Translations under genes and position numbers: made by a program | Shown: piece by piece, positions 8,419 to 16,797 of the stretch | Layout of the letters: the number at the start of each line of letters is the position of its first letter | How positions within the stretch are numbered: the first letter of the stretch is position 1 | From: Paenibacillus marchantiae | GTDB taxonomy: Bacteria > Bacillota > Bacilli > Paenibacillales > Paenibacillaceae | Length of the DNA stretch: 64,000 nucleotides | Direction: 5' to 3' | Assembly (NCBI RefSeq): GCF_028771845.1 | Contig: NZ_CP118270.1 | Span: forward strand, 5,704,001-5,768,000 | Notes under the pieces: model-generated | Told to the model about the DNA's origin: nothing | Database searches by the model: none | The model's input: only the letters and a program-made list of their open reading frames with translations

Positions 8419-11400
8419 TTAAGCTAATTGAATAATGTTTAATGTAGCGCCTGGTGGAGAGAGGACAGCTGTACCAACAAGCCCAAATAATTGGAACTGG
8501 ATTGTTGATCCAGCAGTTACCGTCACAATAAAGTCAGACTGCAACTGACTGAGGGAAAGTAATGGTGAAACTACACTCGCCGGAATTGCTGTTCCGTTAA
8601 GTAAAATACGGGATTGAATAGCAAGTGCAGCTGTAAGATTTATTTTGTAAGAGATATAGTAACGCCCTGCATTGGCAAGAGTGAAGGTGTCATTCGTTCC
8701 ATTAATGGTTATGCCAGTGCCAATATTTTGGTTATTCGGCAGTGGAATTAGTGTTCCACCCAAAATAACAACGATGGTTCCACTTGTGTTCTCACCGTAA
8801 GCCGAGTTAGATGTTACAGAAGTTCCTGTGGCTCCGGTTGCACCCGTTGCACCTGTACCCCCGGTGACTCCTGTCACGCCTGTTGCTCCTGTGACGCTCA
8901 CTCCAGTGGCACCCGTTGCTCCAGTAGCTCCAGTAACTCCTGTCGATCCTGTGCTTCCAGTTACACTGGCTCCTGTTGCTCCGGTAGCTCCTGTTGCCCC
9001 GCTTGCTCCAGTAACTCCAGTTGCGCCCGTACCTCCGGTTACACTAACCCCTGTTGCCCCGGTAACCCCAGTTGTTCCGCTTGCTCCCGTAGTCCCTGTA
9101 ATTCCCGTCACACCCGTGGCTCCGGTGATTCCAATTGCAACGCCCGTTGCACCCGTGATTCCGGTAGCTCCTGTTGATCCAGTGACACCGACTCCTGTGG
9201 CACCTGTTAATCCCGTCGCTCCGGTGACTCCCGTTATTCCGGTGGACCCTGTTGCACCAGTGACTCCGATTCCTGTTGCACCCGTTACTCCAGTGAGACC
9301 GACTCCTGTGGCACCTGTTATTCCTGTAACCCCGGTGCTTCCAGTTATTCCGGTTGCACCCGTTAATCCCGTTACTCCGGTGGCCCCTGTTGCACCAGTG
9401 ACACTAACACCCGTGGCACCGGTGACGCCGGTAACCCCAGTGACTCCCGTTACACCCGTATCACCTGTCGCTCCGGTACTTCCCGTTACACTGACACCCG
9501 TGGCTCCAGTTACACCCGCTGCTCCTGTATCGCCGGTAACCCCAGTGACACCCGTTGCACCCGTATCGCCTGTCGCTCCTGTACTTCCCGTTACACTGAC
9601 ACCCGTGGCTCCAGTTACACCCGCTGCTCCTGTATCGCCGGTAACCCCAGTGACACCCGTTGCACCCGTATCGCCTGTCGCTCCTGTACTTCCCGTTACA
9701 CTGACACCCGTGGCTCCAGTTACACCCGCTGCTCCTGTATCGCCGGTAACCCCAGTGACACCCGTTACACCCGTATCGCCTGTCGCTCCAGTACTTCCCG
9801 TTACACTGACACCCGTGGCTCCAGTTACACCCGCTGCTCCTGTATCGCCGGTAACCCCAGTGACACCCGTTACACCCGTATCGCCTGTCGCTCCGGTACT
9901 TCCCGTTACACTGACACCCGTGGCTCCAGTTACACCCGCTGCTCCTGTATCGCCGGTAACGCCGGTGGCTCCGGTTACACCCGTATCCCCCGTTGCTCCT
10001 GTACTTCCCGTTACACTGACACCCGTGGCTCCAGTTACACCCGCTGCTCCTGTATCGCCGGTAACGCCAGTGACACCCGTTACACCCGTATCGCCTGTCG
10101 CTCCGGTACTTCCCGTTACACTGACACCCGTGGCTCCAGTTACACCCGCTGCTCCTGTATCGCCAGTAACCCCAGTGACACCCGTTACTCCCGTATCGCC
10201 TGTCGCTCCGGTACTTCCCGTTACACTGACACCCGTGGCTCCAGTTACACCCGCTGCTCCTGTATCGCCAGTAACCCCAGTGACACCCGTTACACCCGTA
10301 TCGCCTGTCGCTCCAGTACTTCCCGTTACACTGACACCCGTGGCTCCAGTTACACCCGCTGCTCCTGTATCGCCAGTAACCCCAGTGACACCCGTTACTC
10401 CCGTATCGCCTGTCGCTCCGGTACTTCCCGTTACACTGACACCCGTGGCTCCAGTTACACCCGCTGCTCCTGTATCGCCGGTAACGCCGGTGGCTCCGGT
10501 TACACCCGTATCCCCCGTTGCTCCTGTACTTCCCGTTACACTGACACCCGTGGCACCGGTAACTCCTGTATCTCCAGTGACGCCGGTAACTCCTGTGTCT
10601 CCGGTGGCTCCGTTACTTCCAGTTACACCAACTCCGGTTGCCCCTGTCGCACCCGTGGCCCCCGCGCCAGCCAACAACGTATAATCCGGGGACGTTCCTG
10701 GTGTTCCTGTTGGCGATGCCACATTTGCAATATACGTACTGCCGTCAAACGTCACCACCTGACCGGCTGGATACGTTGGCGCTACTGCTGGATCGAATGG
10801 AACAACACCCGTCAAGCCTGCGCCTGTGGCTCCCGTTGCACCGGTATCTCCCGTTGCGCCCGTTACACCAACTCCGGTTGCCCCTGTCGCACCCGTGGCT
10901 CCCGCGCCAGCCAACAATGTGTAATCCGGGGACGTTCCTGGAGTGCCTGTTGGTGATGCCACATTTGCAATATACGTGCTGCCATCAAACGTCAACACTT
11001 GACCCGCTGGATACGTTGGTGCTACCGCCGGATCAAACGGTACAATCCCACTCAAACCTACTCCAGTTGCTCCTGTTACACCCGTTGGCCCTGTAGAGCC
11101 TGCACCTGCAATTAATGTATAGTCCGGGGAAGTTCCTGGCGTTCCCGTTGGCGATGCCACATTTGTAATATACGTACTGCCGTTAAATGTCACGACCTGT
11201 CCTGCCGGATACGTTGGGGCAACTGCTGGGTCAAACGGAACTGCTCCATTCAAACCCACACCTGTTGCTCCGGTTGCACCTGTAGCACCTGCACCTGCAA
11301 GCAAGGTGTAGTCTGGTGAAGTTCCCGGCGTTCCCGTTGGCGACGCGACATTAGCAATGTACGTACTGCCGTCAAACGTCACCACTTGACCCGCTGGATA

Positions 11401-13026
11401 CGTTGGTGCTACCGCCGGATCGAACGGTACAATCCCACTCAAACCTACTCCAGTTGCTCCCGTTACACCCGTTGGCCCTGTAGGGCCTGCGCCTGCAATC
11501 AATGTATAGTCAGGGGATGTACCTGGCGTTCCCGTTGGTGATGCCACATTTGTAATATAGGTGCTGCCATCAAAAGTTACAACTTGACCGGCCGGGTATG
11601 TTGGTGCCACTGCTGGGTTAAACGGAACTGCTCCATTCAAGCCCACGCCTGTTGCTCCGGTTGCTCCGGTGGCTCCTGCGCCAGCAAGCAATGTGTAGTC
11701 TGGTGATGTACCTGGGGTTCCAGTTGGTGAAGCTACATTAGTAATATAGGTACTACCGTCAAATGTCACTATTTGACCCGCTGGATAGGTTGGTGCTACC
11801 GCTGGATCAAACGCTAATATTCCACTTAAACCTACTCCTGTGGCTCCCGTAACCCCAGTAGGTCCTGCACCTGCCAAGAGTGTATAGTCCGGTGAAGTAC
11901 CGGGAGTTCCCGTTGGCGATGCCACATTTGTAATATAAGTGCTGCCGTCAAATGTTACGACCTGACCCGCTGGATACGTAGGTGCTACTGCGGGATCAAA
12001 CGGAACAGAACCACCGAGTCCCACTCCTGTTGTCCCAGTAGCCCCAGTAGCTCCGGCCGATGCCAGCAAAGTATAATCCGGTGAACTACCCGGTGTTCCC
12101 GTTGGCGATGCCACATTAGTAATATAGGTACTACCGCCAAACGTTACAATTTGTCCTGCCGGATAACCTGGTGCGAGCGCCGGATCGAATGGAATAGAGC
12201 CTGTTAAGCCTGCCCCTGTTGCTCCAGTCGTTCCGCCTGACAAAAACAACGTGTAGTCTGGAGAACTTCCCGGTACTCCGGTAGGACCATTCACGTTAAC
12301 AACATAAAGACTGCCGTTATACGAAACCACTTCACCTTGCACATAGCCAGGTGCCTGAGCTGGATCAAAAACGGAAATATCATTCAATCCAACTCCAGGA
12401 GCCCCCTGCGGACCTGGTACGCCTTGGGGTCCTAGAGGACCTAGAGGACCTACCGGACCTACTGGTCCTACTGAGCCTCCTGGCCCGGCTGGACCTGGCA
12501 CTCCGGGAACACCCGGAACCCCTGGAACTCCCGGGGGACCTGGAGGACCTGGAGTTCCCGATGTTCCAAATGAACTGGTAGCACGAGTCAATGATACGGA
12601 TATGGAGCGGATCAAACCGACCAATTTATCTTTTTCCGCAGGCGGAACTTCCAGAAGCAACGTTACACTTAATAAATCATCAAGCAAGTTTTGCAAGTTG
12701 CCAGCCAGATTGATAACGGCTACAGGTACAACTTCAGAACCTGCTATGGTTAATTCCAGAACGGATTGTAACTCAGCTTTCACCCCAGCTCGAAAACCAG
12801 AGGTATTAACAAAGGTGAGCAAACTCCGTAAACTGTTTTGCAATGCGAGAATATTAGACGCTGTAGGCTGACTAACAGCTGCAGGAATAGTCACTGCCAA
12901 TGCTTTCAAAATGGACTCAAACTGCTCCACTTCACTCGATGTTATTGGAATAAACGGTGATCCCGCTCGAAACGATCTTCCTTCTATGAAAGCTTTAATA
13001 TTCACCCTTTTTCTTTCATCAGACAT
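8419..13026 (-). CDS. Giant collagen-like exosporium-type protein with repeated modules
   Basis: A single 1535-residue frame with ATG 13026 behind AAAGGAGGAGTGG. In order: an N-terminal globular domain (about residues 1-155) resembling the preface domain of Bacillus collagen-like proteins; a Gly-Pro-rich collagen stretch (GPPGPPGVPG to PQGAPG); nine modules of about 60 residues with the core FDPAxAPxYPAGQxVTFxGSTY and SPDYTLL separated by short GXT triplets; a long GXT collagen region holding eleven near-identical 35-residue repeats; and a C-terminal domain (last 130 residues, from about NSAYGENTSG) like the BclA trimerisation domain. Such proteins form hair-like filaments on spores with glycosylated threonines. 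It is monocistronic. The FDP module resembles small carbohydrate-binding modules (CBM5/12-like); that is inference. No signal peptide, as expected for spore-surface proteins assembled from the mother cell. Confidence 0.85.
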   Translation of the reverse strand: MSDERKRVNIKAFIEGRSFRAGSPFIPITSSEVEQFESILKALAVTIPAAVSQPTASNILALQNSLRSLLTFVNTSGFRAGVKAELQSVLELTIAGSEVVPVAVINLAGNLQNLLDDLLSVTLLLEVPPAEKDKLVGLIRSISVSLTRATSSFGTSGTPGPPGPPGVPGVPGVPGVPGPAGPGGSVGPVGPVGPLGPLGPQGVPGPQGAPGVGLNDISVFDPAQAPGYVQGEVVSYNGSLYVVNVNGPTGVPGSSPDYTLFLSGGTTGATGAGLTGSIPFDPALAPGYPAGQIVTFGGSTYITNVASPTGTPGSSPDYTLLASAGATGATGTTGVGLGGSVPFDPAVAPTYPAGQVVTFDGSTYITNVASPTGTPGTSPDYTLLAGAGPTGVTGATGVGLSGILAFDPAVAPTYPAGQIVTFDGSTYITNVASPTGTPGTSPDYTLLAGAGATGATGATGVGLNGAVPFNPAVAPTYPAGQVVTFDGSTYITNVASPTGTPGTSPDYTLIAGAGPTGPTGVTGATGVGLSGIVPFDPAVAPTYPAGQVVTFDGSTYIANVASPTGTPGTSPDYTLLAGAGATGATGATGVGLNGAVPFDPAVAPTYPAGQVVTFNGSTYITNVASPTGTPGTSPDYTLIAGAGSTGPTGVTGATGVGLSGIVPFDPAVAPTYPAGQVLTFDGSTYIANVASPTGTPGTSPDYTLLAGAGATGATGATGVGVTGATGDTGATGATGAGLTGVVPFDPAVAPTYPAGQVVTFDGSTYIANVASPTGTPGTSPDYTLLAGAGATGATGATGVGVTGSNGATGDTGVTGVTGDTGVTGATGVSVTGSTGATGDTGVTGATGVTGDTGAAGVTGATGVSVTGSTGATGDTGVTGVTGVTGDTGAAGVTGATGVSVTGSTGATGDTGVTGVTGVTGDTGAAGVTGATGVSVTGSTGATGDTGVTGVTGVTGDTGAAGVTGATGVSVTGSTGATGDTGVTGVTGVTGDTGAAGVTGATGVSVTGSTGATGDTGVTGATGVTGDTGAAGVTGATGVSVTGSTGATGDTGVTGVTGVTGDTGAAGVTGATGVSVTGSTGATGDTGVTGVTGVTGDTGAAGVTGATGVSVTGSTGATGDTGATGVTGVTGDTGAAGVTGATGVSVTGSTGATGDTGATGVTGVTGDTGAAGVTGATGVSVTGSTGATGDTGVTGVTGVTGVTGATGVSVTGATGATGVTGLTGATGITGSTGVTGITGATGVGLTGVTGATGIGVTGATGSTGITGVTGATGLTGATGVGVTGSTGATGITGATGVAIGITGATGVTGITGTTGASGTTGVTGATGVSVTGGTGATGVTGASGATGATGATGASVTGSTGSTGVTGATGATGATGVSVTGATGVTGVTGGTGATGATGATGTSVTSNSAYGENTSGTIVVILGGTLIPLPNNQNIGTGITINGTNDTFTLANAGRYYISYKINLTAALAIQSRILLNGTAIPASVVSPLLSLSQLQSDFIVTVTAGSTIQFQLFGLVGTAVLSPPGATLNIIQLA
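9420..10570 (-). repeat. Tandem 105-bp repeat, about 11 copies, coding for collagen-like GXT units
   Basis: The anchor CCCGTTACACTGACACCCG recurs at 9482, 9587, 9692, 9797, 9902, 10007, 10112, 10217, 10322, 10427 and 10532, an exact spacing of 105 nt. Each copy encodes 35 residues: one pentad GVSVT interrupting ten Gly-Xaa-Thr-type triplets including GDT and GAA. Copies differ by only a few third-position changes, indicating recent expansion or gene conversion. Confidence 0.9.
10660..12350 (-). repeat. Nine tandem coding modules of about 183-239 bp
   Basis: The motif encoding SPDYT recurs near 10683, 10922, 11120, 11311, 11508, 11699, 11889, 12072 and 12255. Each unit encodes a FDPA-x-APxYPAGQ to SPDYTLL module plus a variable number of collagen triplets, which explains the unequal spacing. 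The copies nearest the N-terminus (12072, 12255) are the most diverged. Confidence 0.85.
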
Positions 13027-13168
13027 GCCTAATCCACTCCTCCTTTAACTTCTTCGCTTTTCAAGCTTATGTATCATAAGAGGCAAAATTATCTTGGACA
13101 CATTTTTTGATGCAAAAAAAGTGAACATACTGTTCCACGTTGAACAAGATTAAACGGTACTGTTCAAC

Positions 13169-13198
13169 AAAAAAGCACCCTCAGCATGAGGGTGCTTT
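13169..13198. terminator. Terminator after resE, probably bidirectional
   Basis: AAAGCACCCTC and GAGGGTGCTTT form a perfect 11-bp stem with loop AGCAT; a T run follows on the minus strand. It ends the res operon 24 nt after the resE stop. The 140 nt between it and the collagen-like gene start hold that gene's promoter region. Confidence 0.85.
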
Positions 13199-13221
13199 CG
13201 CACTTTTTGTATGAAATCGGG

Positions 13222-14706
13222 CTATTTCGAAGAATCCACGGGAAATTGTAAAATAAACTCTGTTCCTTCACCAAGTACACTATTAACGATAATGGTACCG
13301 TGATGGGCATCCACAATATTTTTTACAATTGCGAGCCCCAGTCCTGTACCGACACTTTCACCTCGAACACGAGCCTTATCTGCTTTGTAGAATCGTTCAA
13401 AGATGAATGGCAGATCGGAAGACGGAATGCCTACACCTTCATCTTTTACAGTCACTTTAGCTACAGGTGTCCGGATATCGGTTAACAGCTCTGCCGATAT
13501 GACAACATTTTTGCCTGAGGGAGTATGCCGAAACGCATTATCCAGCAAATTTGTAAATACCTGTTCAAGCCGATCCTCGTCAGCCTGGTGAAGTTCAATC
13601 GAAGTCTGTTTGCATTCAAACCGAAGATGGATATCCTGTTCTTTGGAACGTACCGAGAACTTTCTATATACACGCTCCAATAGTTCAACCAGATCCACTT
13701 CCTTCACAGCCATATCCGTATGACCCGCTTCCATTCGCGCAAGATCAAGCAGATCTTTAACCAACCTGCCCATACGTAAAGACTCATCATGAATCACTTG
13801 AATTAATTCTTCACTTTCTTCTGGAGAAGCCGCCATTCCATCCAAAAGAGCTTCACTATACCCTTGCATCATGGATAGCGGAGTACGTATTTCATGAGAT
13901 ACGTTGGCGACAAAATCACGGCGCATCTTCTCAAGTCGTACTTCCTCCGTTACGTCACGAAGCACAGCAACAGCCCCCCGTACGACACTATCTGCATACA
14001 AAGGCGCCATCTGAACAGACCAGACACCCTGCTGCACATGAACGTTAGAGTTCTGATCGCCACCTTGTTCCATCACCATTTTGAATAAAGGAACGAGTGG
14101 TTCCGGCACCTCTCGTGAAGAACTCACAGCATTCTCCGAATCCTGTCCCTCGCCCATTTGTGCCCAGTCCAAATCACACCAAGCCTGCATGATTTTCTCT
14201 CCAGGTGGGTTTGTTAAAATAACTTTCCCCTCACCATCGAATGTCACTACGGCATCGGTCATGCTTCGGAGCACGCTCGCCAGATGTTCTTTTTCATGGT
14301 TAAGGTTGCGAATGTTATCTTCCAGCTGTGCAGCCATATGGTTAAATGTATTACCTAATTCCCCAATCTCATCACTAGTTACAAGGGAGAGACGCGTACC
14401 GTAATTTCCTTTCCGAATCGCATTGGCTGCCTGAATTAACTGCTGCATCGGCTGCGTAATTTTCGTGAAAAGAAACAGCGCAAAAAAGGTCGTCAAGCTG
14501 AAACCGATAATACAAACATACGTGAACAAACGTTTGATATCTCTCGACTCAGACTCCGCAAAATTCGTATCAATATACGGCAGCAAAAAAAGACCCAATG
14601 CTATGAGTACACAGCCCACAAGGCAAATAATCGTAATCCATAACTTCCCGACCAGCGATCTCCAGAAACTAAAACTACTTCGGTACTTCCAGTTTATAAC
14701 CCACAC
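13222..14706 (-). CDS. resE: Sensor histidine kinase ResE
   Basis: A 494-residue membrane kinase. Membrane helix 1 is at about 22-43 and helix 2 at about 63-80, so the external loop is only about 20 residues. A HAMP domain (about 81-135), a PAS domain (about 145-255), HisKA with phospho-acceptor His271 (FVANVSHEIRTP) and a HATPase domain (NLLDNAFRHTP, DEGVGIP, GTGLGLAIVK) follow. It phosphorylates ResD, which governs respiratory and cytochrome genes at low oxygen. The GTG start at 14706 overlaps the end of resD by 32 nt without a clear ribosome-binding site, so a later start is possible. The external part is much shorter than I expect for B. subtilis ResE, which suggests signal input through the PAS or membrane part. 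Confidence 0.85.
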   Translation of the reverse strand: MWVINWKYRSSFSFWRSLVGKLWITIICLVGCVLIALGLFLLPYIDTNFAESESRDIKRLFTYVCIIGFSLTTFFALFLFTKITQPMQQLIQAANAIRKGNYGTRLSLVTSDEIGELGNTFNHMAAQLEDNIRNLNHEKEHLASVLRSMTDAVVTFDGEGKVILTNPPGEKIMQAWCDLDWAQMGEGQDSENAVSSSREVPEPLVPLFKMVMEQGGDQNSNVHVQQGVWSVQMAPLYADSVVRGAVAVLRDVTEEVRLEKMRRDFVANVSHEIRTPLSMMQGYSEALLDGMAASPEESEELIQVIHDESLRMGRLVKDLLDLARMEAGHTDMAVKEVDLVELLERVYRKFSVRSKEQDIHLRFECKQTSIELHQADEDRLEQVFTNLLDNAFRHTPSGKNVVISAELLTDIRTPVAKVTVKDEGVGIPSSDLPFIFERFYKADKARVRGESVGTGLGLAIVKNIVDAHHGTIIVNSVLGEGTEFILQFPVDSSK

Positions 14707-15391
14707 CCCACACCGTCGTAATCATCGCCGCTGATTCTGGCGAAACCTTGTTTAACTTCTCGCGAAGACGCTTCACATGCGTATCCACAGTACGAAGATC
14801 ACCAAAGAATTCATAGTTCCATACATCCTTCAGCAGCTCTTCTCTGGAGAAAACTTTATCTGGAGATGTCGCGAGATAATGCAACAGTTCATATTCTTTC
14901 GGTGTTAGACTGATCTCTTCCCCACCCGCGGTTACGCGGTGAGCATCATGTTCGATGACCAAATGAGGAAATACGATATTGTTGCTTGAATTACTCTCCT
15001 TGGACAGATACGCTGTCGCAGAAGAACGACGCAGAATCGCTTTCACTCGGTAAATCACTTCACGTGGACTGAACGGTTTAACGACATAGTCATCTGCTCC
15101 GACTTCAAAGCCCTGAACGCGGTTAATTTCTTCGCCTTTTGCAGTAAGCATCAAAACCGGAGTTGATTTTACCTGACGCAAACGGGTACATACTTCAACG
15201 CCGTCCATGCCCGGCAACATCACATCAAGCAAAATCAGACCATAGTCACCTGCAGTTGCTTTTCGCAACGCAGTTTCCCCATCCTCTGCTTCATCGATTT
15301 CATAACCTTCTTTTTCGAGATACATTTTCAAAAGCCGTCGGATTCTTTCCTCGTCATCCACGACGAGTATACGGTTCTCATGTTCAGCCAT
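14675..15391 (-). CDS. resD: Response regulator ResD
   Basis: From ATG 15391 (GGAGTGGA just upstream) the protein has 238 residues, the usual ResD length; the frame runs on to 15499 but that segment is not conserved. The receiver domain carries the acidic pair VDDEE, the phosphorylated Asp56 (ILLDVMLP), the Thr in VLMLTAKG and Lys in VKPFSPRE. The C-terminal OmpR/PhoB winged helix includes LTPKEYELLHYLA and RTVDTHVKRLREKL. Together with ResE it activates genes for respiration, cytochrome biogenesis and anaerobic growth. It follows resC by about 140 nt and overlaps resE, in the B. subtilis order. Confidence 0.93.
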   Translation of the reverse strand: MAEHENRILVVDDEERIRRLLKMYLEKEGYEIDEAEDGETALRKATAGDYGLILLDVMLPGMDGVEVCTRLRQVKSTPVLMLTAKGEEINRVQGFEVGADDYVVKPFSPREVIYRVKAILRRSSATAYLSKESNSSNNIVFPHLVIEHDAHRVTAGGEEISLTPKEYELLHYLATSPDKVFSREELLKDVWNYEFFGDLRTVDTHVKRLREKLNKVSPESAAMITTVWGVGYKLEVPK

Positions 15392-15534
15392 TCCACTCCA
15401 GCCCCTTTGCAATAACTCCTCATCACTTCTATTATGTTCGATCTGGCGAACAATATTTGAATGCCCCATTGGACGTAGGGGCTCACGTATGTGTTTCATG
15501 GATTTCTCTCGGGAACTTTACGAAACTACCTATC

Positions 15535-16797
15535 CTAGTCTGCCCCTGCGTAAGAATGTAACCCGGCAATGATCAAATTCACACCAACGAGCGTAAACAT
15601 AACGACCAAAAACCCAAGTACTGCAAGCCATGCAGACTTGCGGCCCTGCCAGCCTCTGGACAAACGCAAATGCAGGTACACACTATAATATAACCATGTT
15701 ATCAAAGCCCACACCTCTTTGGGGTCCCATCCCCAGAAGCGGCTCCAGGCAATCTGGGCCCAGATCATAGCGAAAATTAATGCTCCCAATGTAAATATAG
15801 GAAATCCGATAGCAATTGCCCGATAACTAATCTCATCGAGATCATCGGCATCAATGCCATCCAGCATCGGTTGCAGAGCTTGTCCAAGCGGTCTTCTTAC
15901 AATTAAACGAATAAGTCCATATAAGATCAACCCTACAATCAAAGACCAGACTACCGTATTCAGTTTACGTCCAGCATTAACTCCGTTCATCCAGGAAGGT
16001 GTCTCAAGCAATGGTTCCTTCATGCCAAGAAACGGTTTTATGCTCTCCACTTCGCTATTATAAGGCGCAAAAATAGGAGGCATGCGATAAATCACTTTCT
16101 CTATTGTACTATTTTCCTGTACCTCTGTGTCAATGCTAGCGATTTTCTGAACAAAAACCGCCTCATATCCGGATGCACGGAAAGCAAATACCGACCCGAT
16201 AAACCCAACGACAACGACGATAGTGATTAATGTAAACTCAACCCACCCGCGCTGGCGTCTGGATGACTTATCCTTGCCACTGAAATCGACTGTGCGTAAC
16301 AAGTACATGAATCCCGCCGCAAAGCCTACGGCAAAGAATGCCTCGCCAAGAGCTGCCAACGTCACGTGGATCTTGAGCCATATCGATTGTAAAGCAGGGA
16401 TCAGCGGCTGTACTTCCTGAGGAAATACGGCTGCATATGCCATAATAATGATGGTTAGTGGCAATGCAAACAGTCCCAGCAACGATTTGCGATAGATGGC
16501 GTAAACTACAATAAATGCCACCATAATCATCATGGAAAGAAAACTCATAAACTCATACATATTACTTACTGGTATATGGCCTGCTCCAGCCCAGCGTGTA
16601 CCAAAGAAGATGAGATGTGCAGCTAGTGCAACAGTTGATGCAATAAAGGCTCGTTTCCCCCATCGTTCTACATGAGCTTGCGGGTCACGATTACTCCATT
16701 TCTTTCCCATGACGGCAACGCCATATAACATAAATGCAGCACAATATAGAAAAAAAGATACGATAAATGCGTCGCTGCTGAAATCCAATAAACTCAT
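15535..16797 (-). CDS. resC: Cytochrome c biogenesis protein ResC/CcsA
   Basis: A 420-residue polytopic membrane protein of the CcsA family, part of the System II haem export and attachment machinery for cytochrome c. The haem-handling WWD-type region is seen as IAWSRFWGWDPKEVWALITWL, and conserved histidines lie in flanking loops (HVTLAALGEAFF). A hydrophilic insertion of about 80 residues (KIASIDTEVQENS to GVNAGRKL) faces one side of the membrane. Its ATG overlaps the resB stop by four bases (ATGA), so the two subunits are translationally coupled. Confidence 0.93.
   Translation of the reverse strand: MSLLDFSSDAFIVSFFLYCAAFMLYGVAVMGKKWSNRDPQAHVERWGKRAFIASTVALAAHLIFFGTRWAGAGHIPVSNMYEFMSFLSMMIMVAFIVVYAIYRKSLLGLFALPLTIIIMAYAAVFPQEVQPLIPALQSIWLKIHVTLAALGEAFFAVGFAAGFMYLLRTVDFSGKDKSSRRQRGWVEFTLITIVVVVGFIGSVFAFRASGYEAVFVQKIASIDTEVQENSTIEKVIYRMPPIFAPYNSEVESIKPFLGMKEPLLETPSWMNGVNAGRKLNTVVWSLIVGLILYGLIRLIVRRPLGQALQPMLDGIDADDLDEISYRAIAIGFPIFTLGALIFAMIWAQIAWSRFWGWDPKEVWALITWLYYSVYLHLRLSRGWQGRKSAWLAVLGFLVVMFTLVGVNLIIAGLHSYAGAD

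Noticed and set aside
9420..10570. Regularly spaced direct repeats that could suggest a CRISPR array
   Set aside because: The whole 105-bp unit is repeated without unique spacers and lies in the frame of a coding sequence; no cas genes are present.
8828..10684. A 618-codon plus-strand frame rich in Pro, Val, Ala and Thr
   Set aside because: It is the antisense shadow of the collagen-like GXT repeats; low-complexity repeats keep several frames open. It has no plausible ribosome-binding site or domain.
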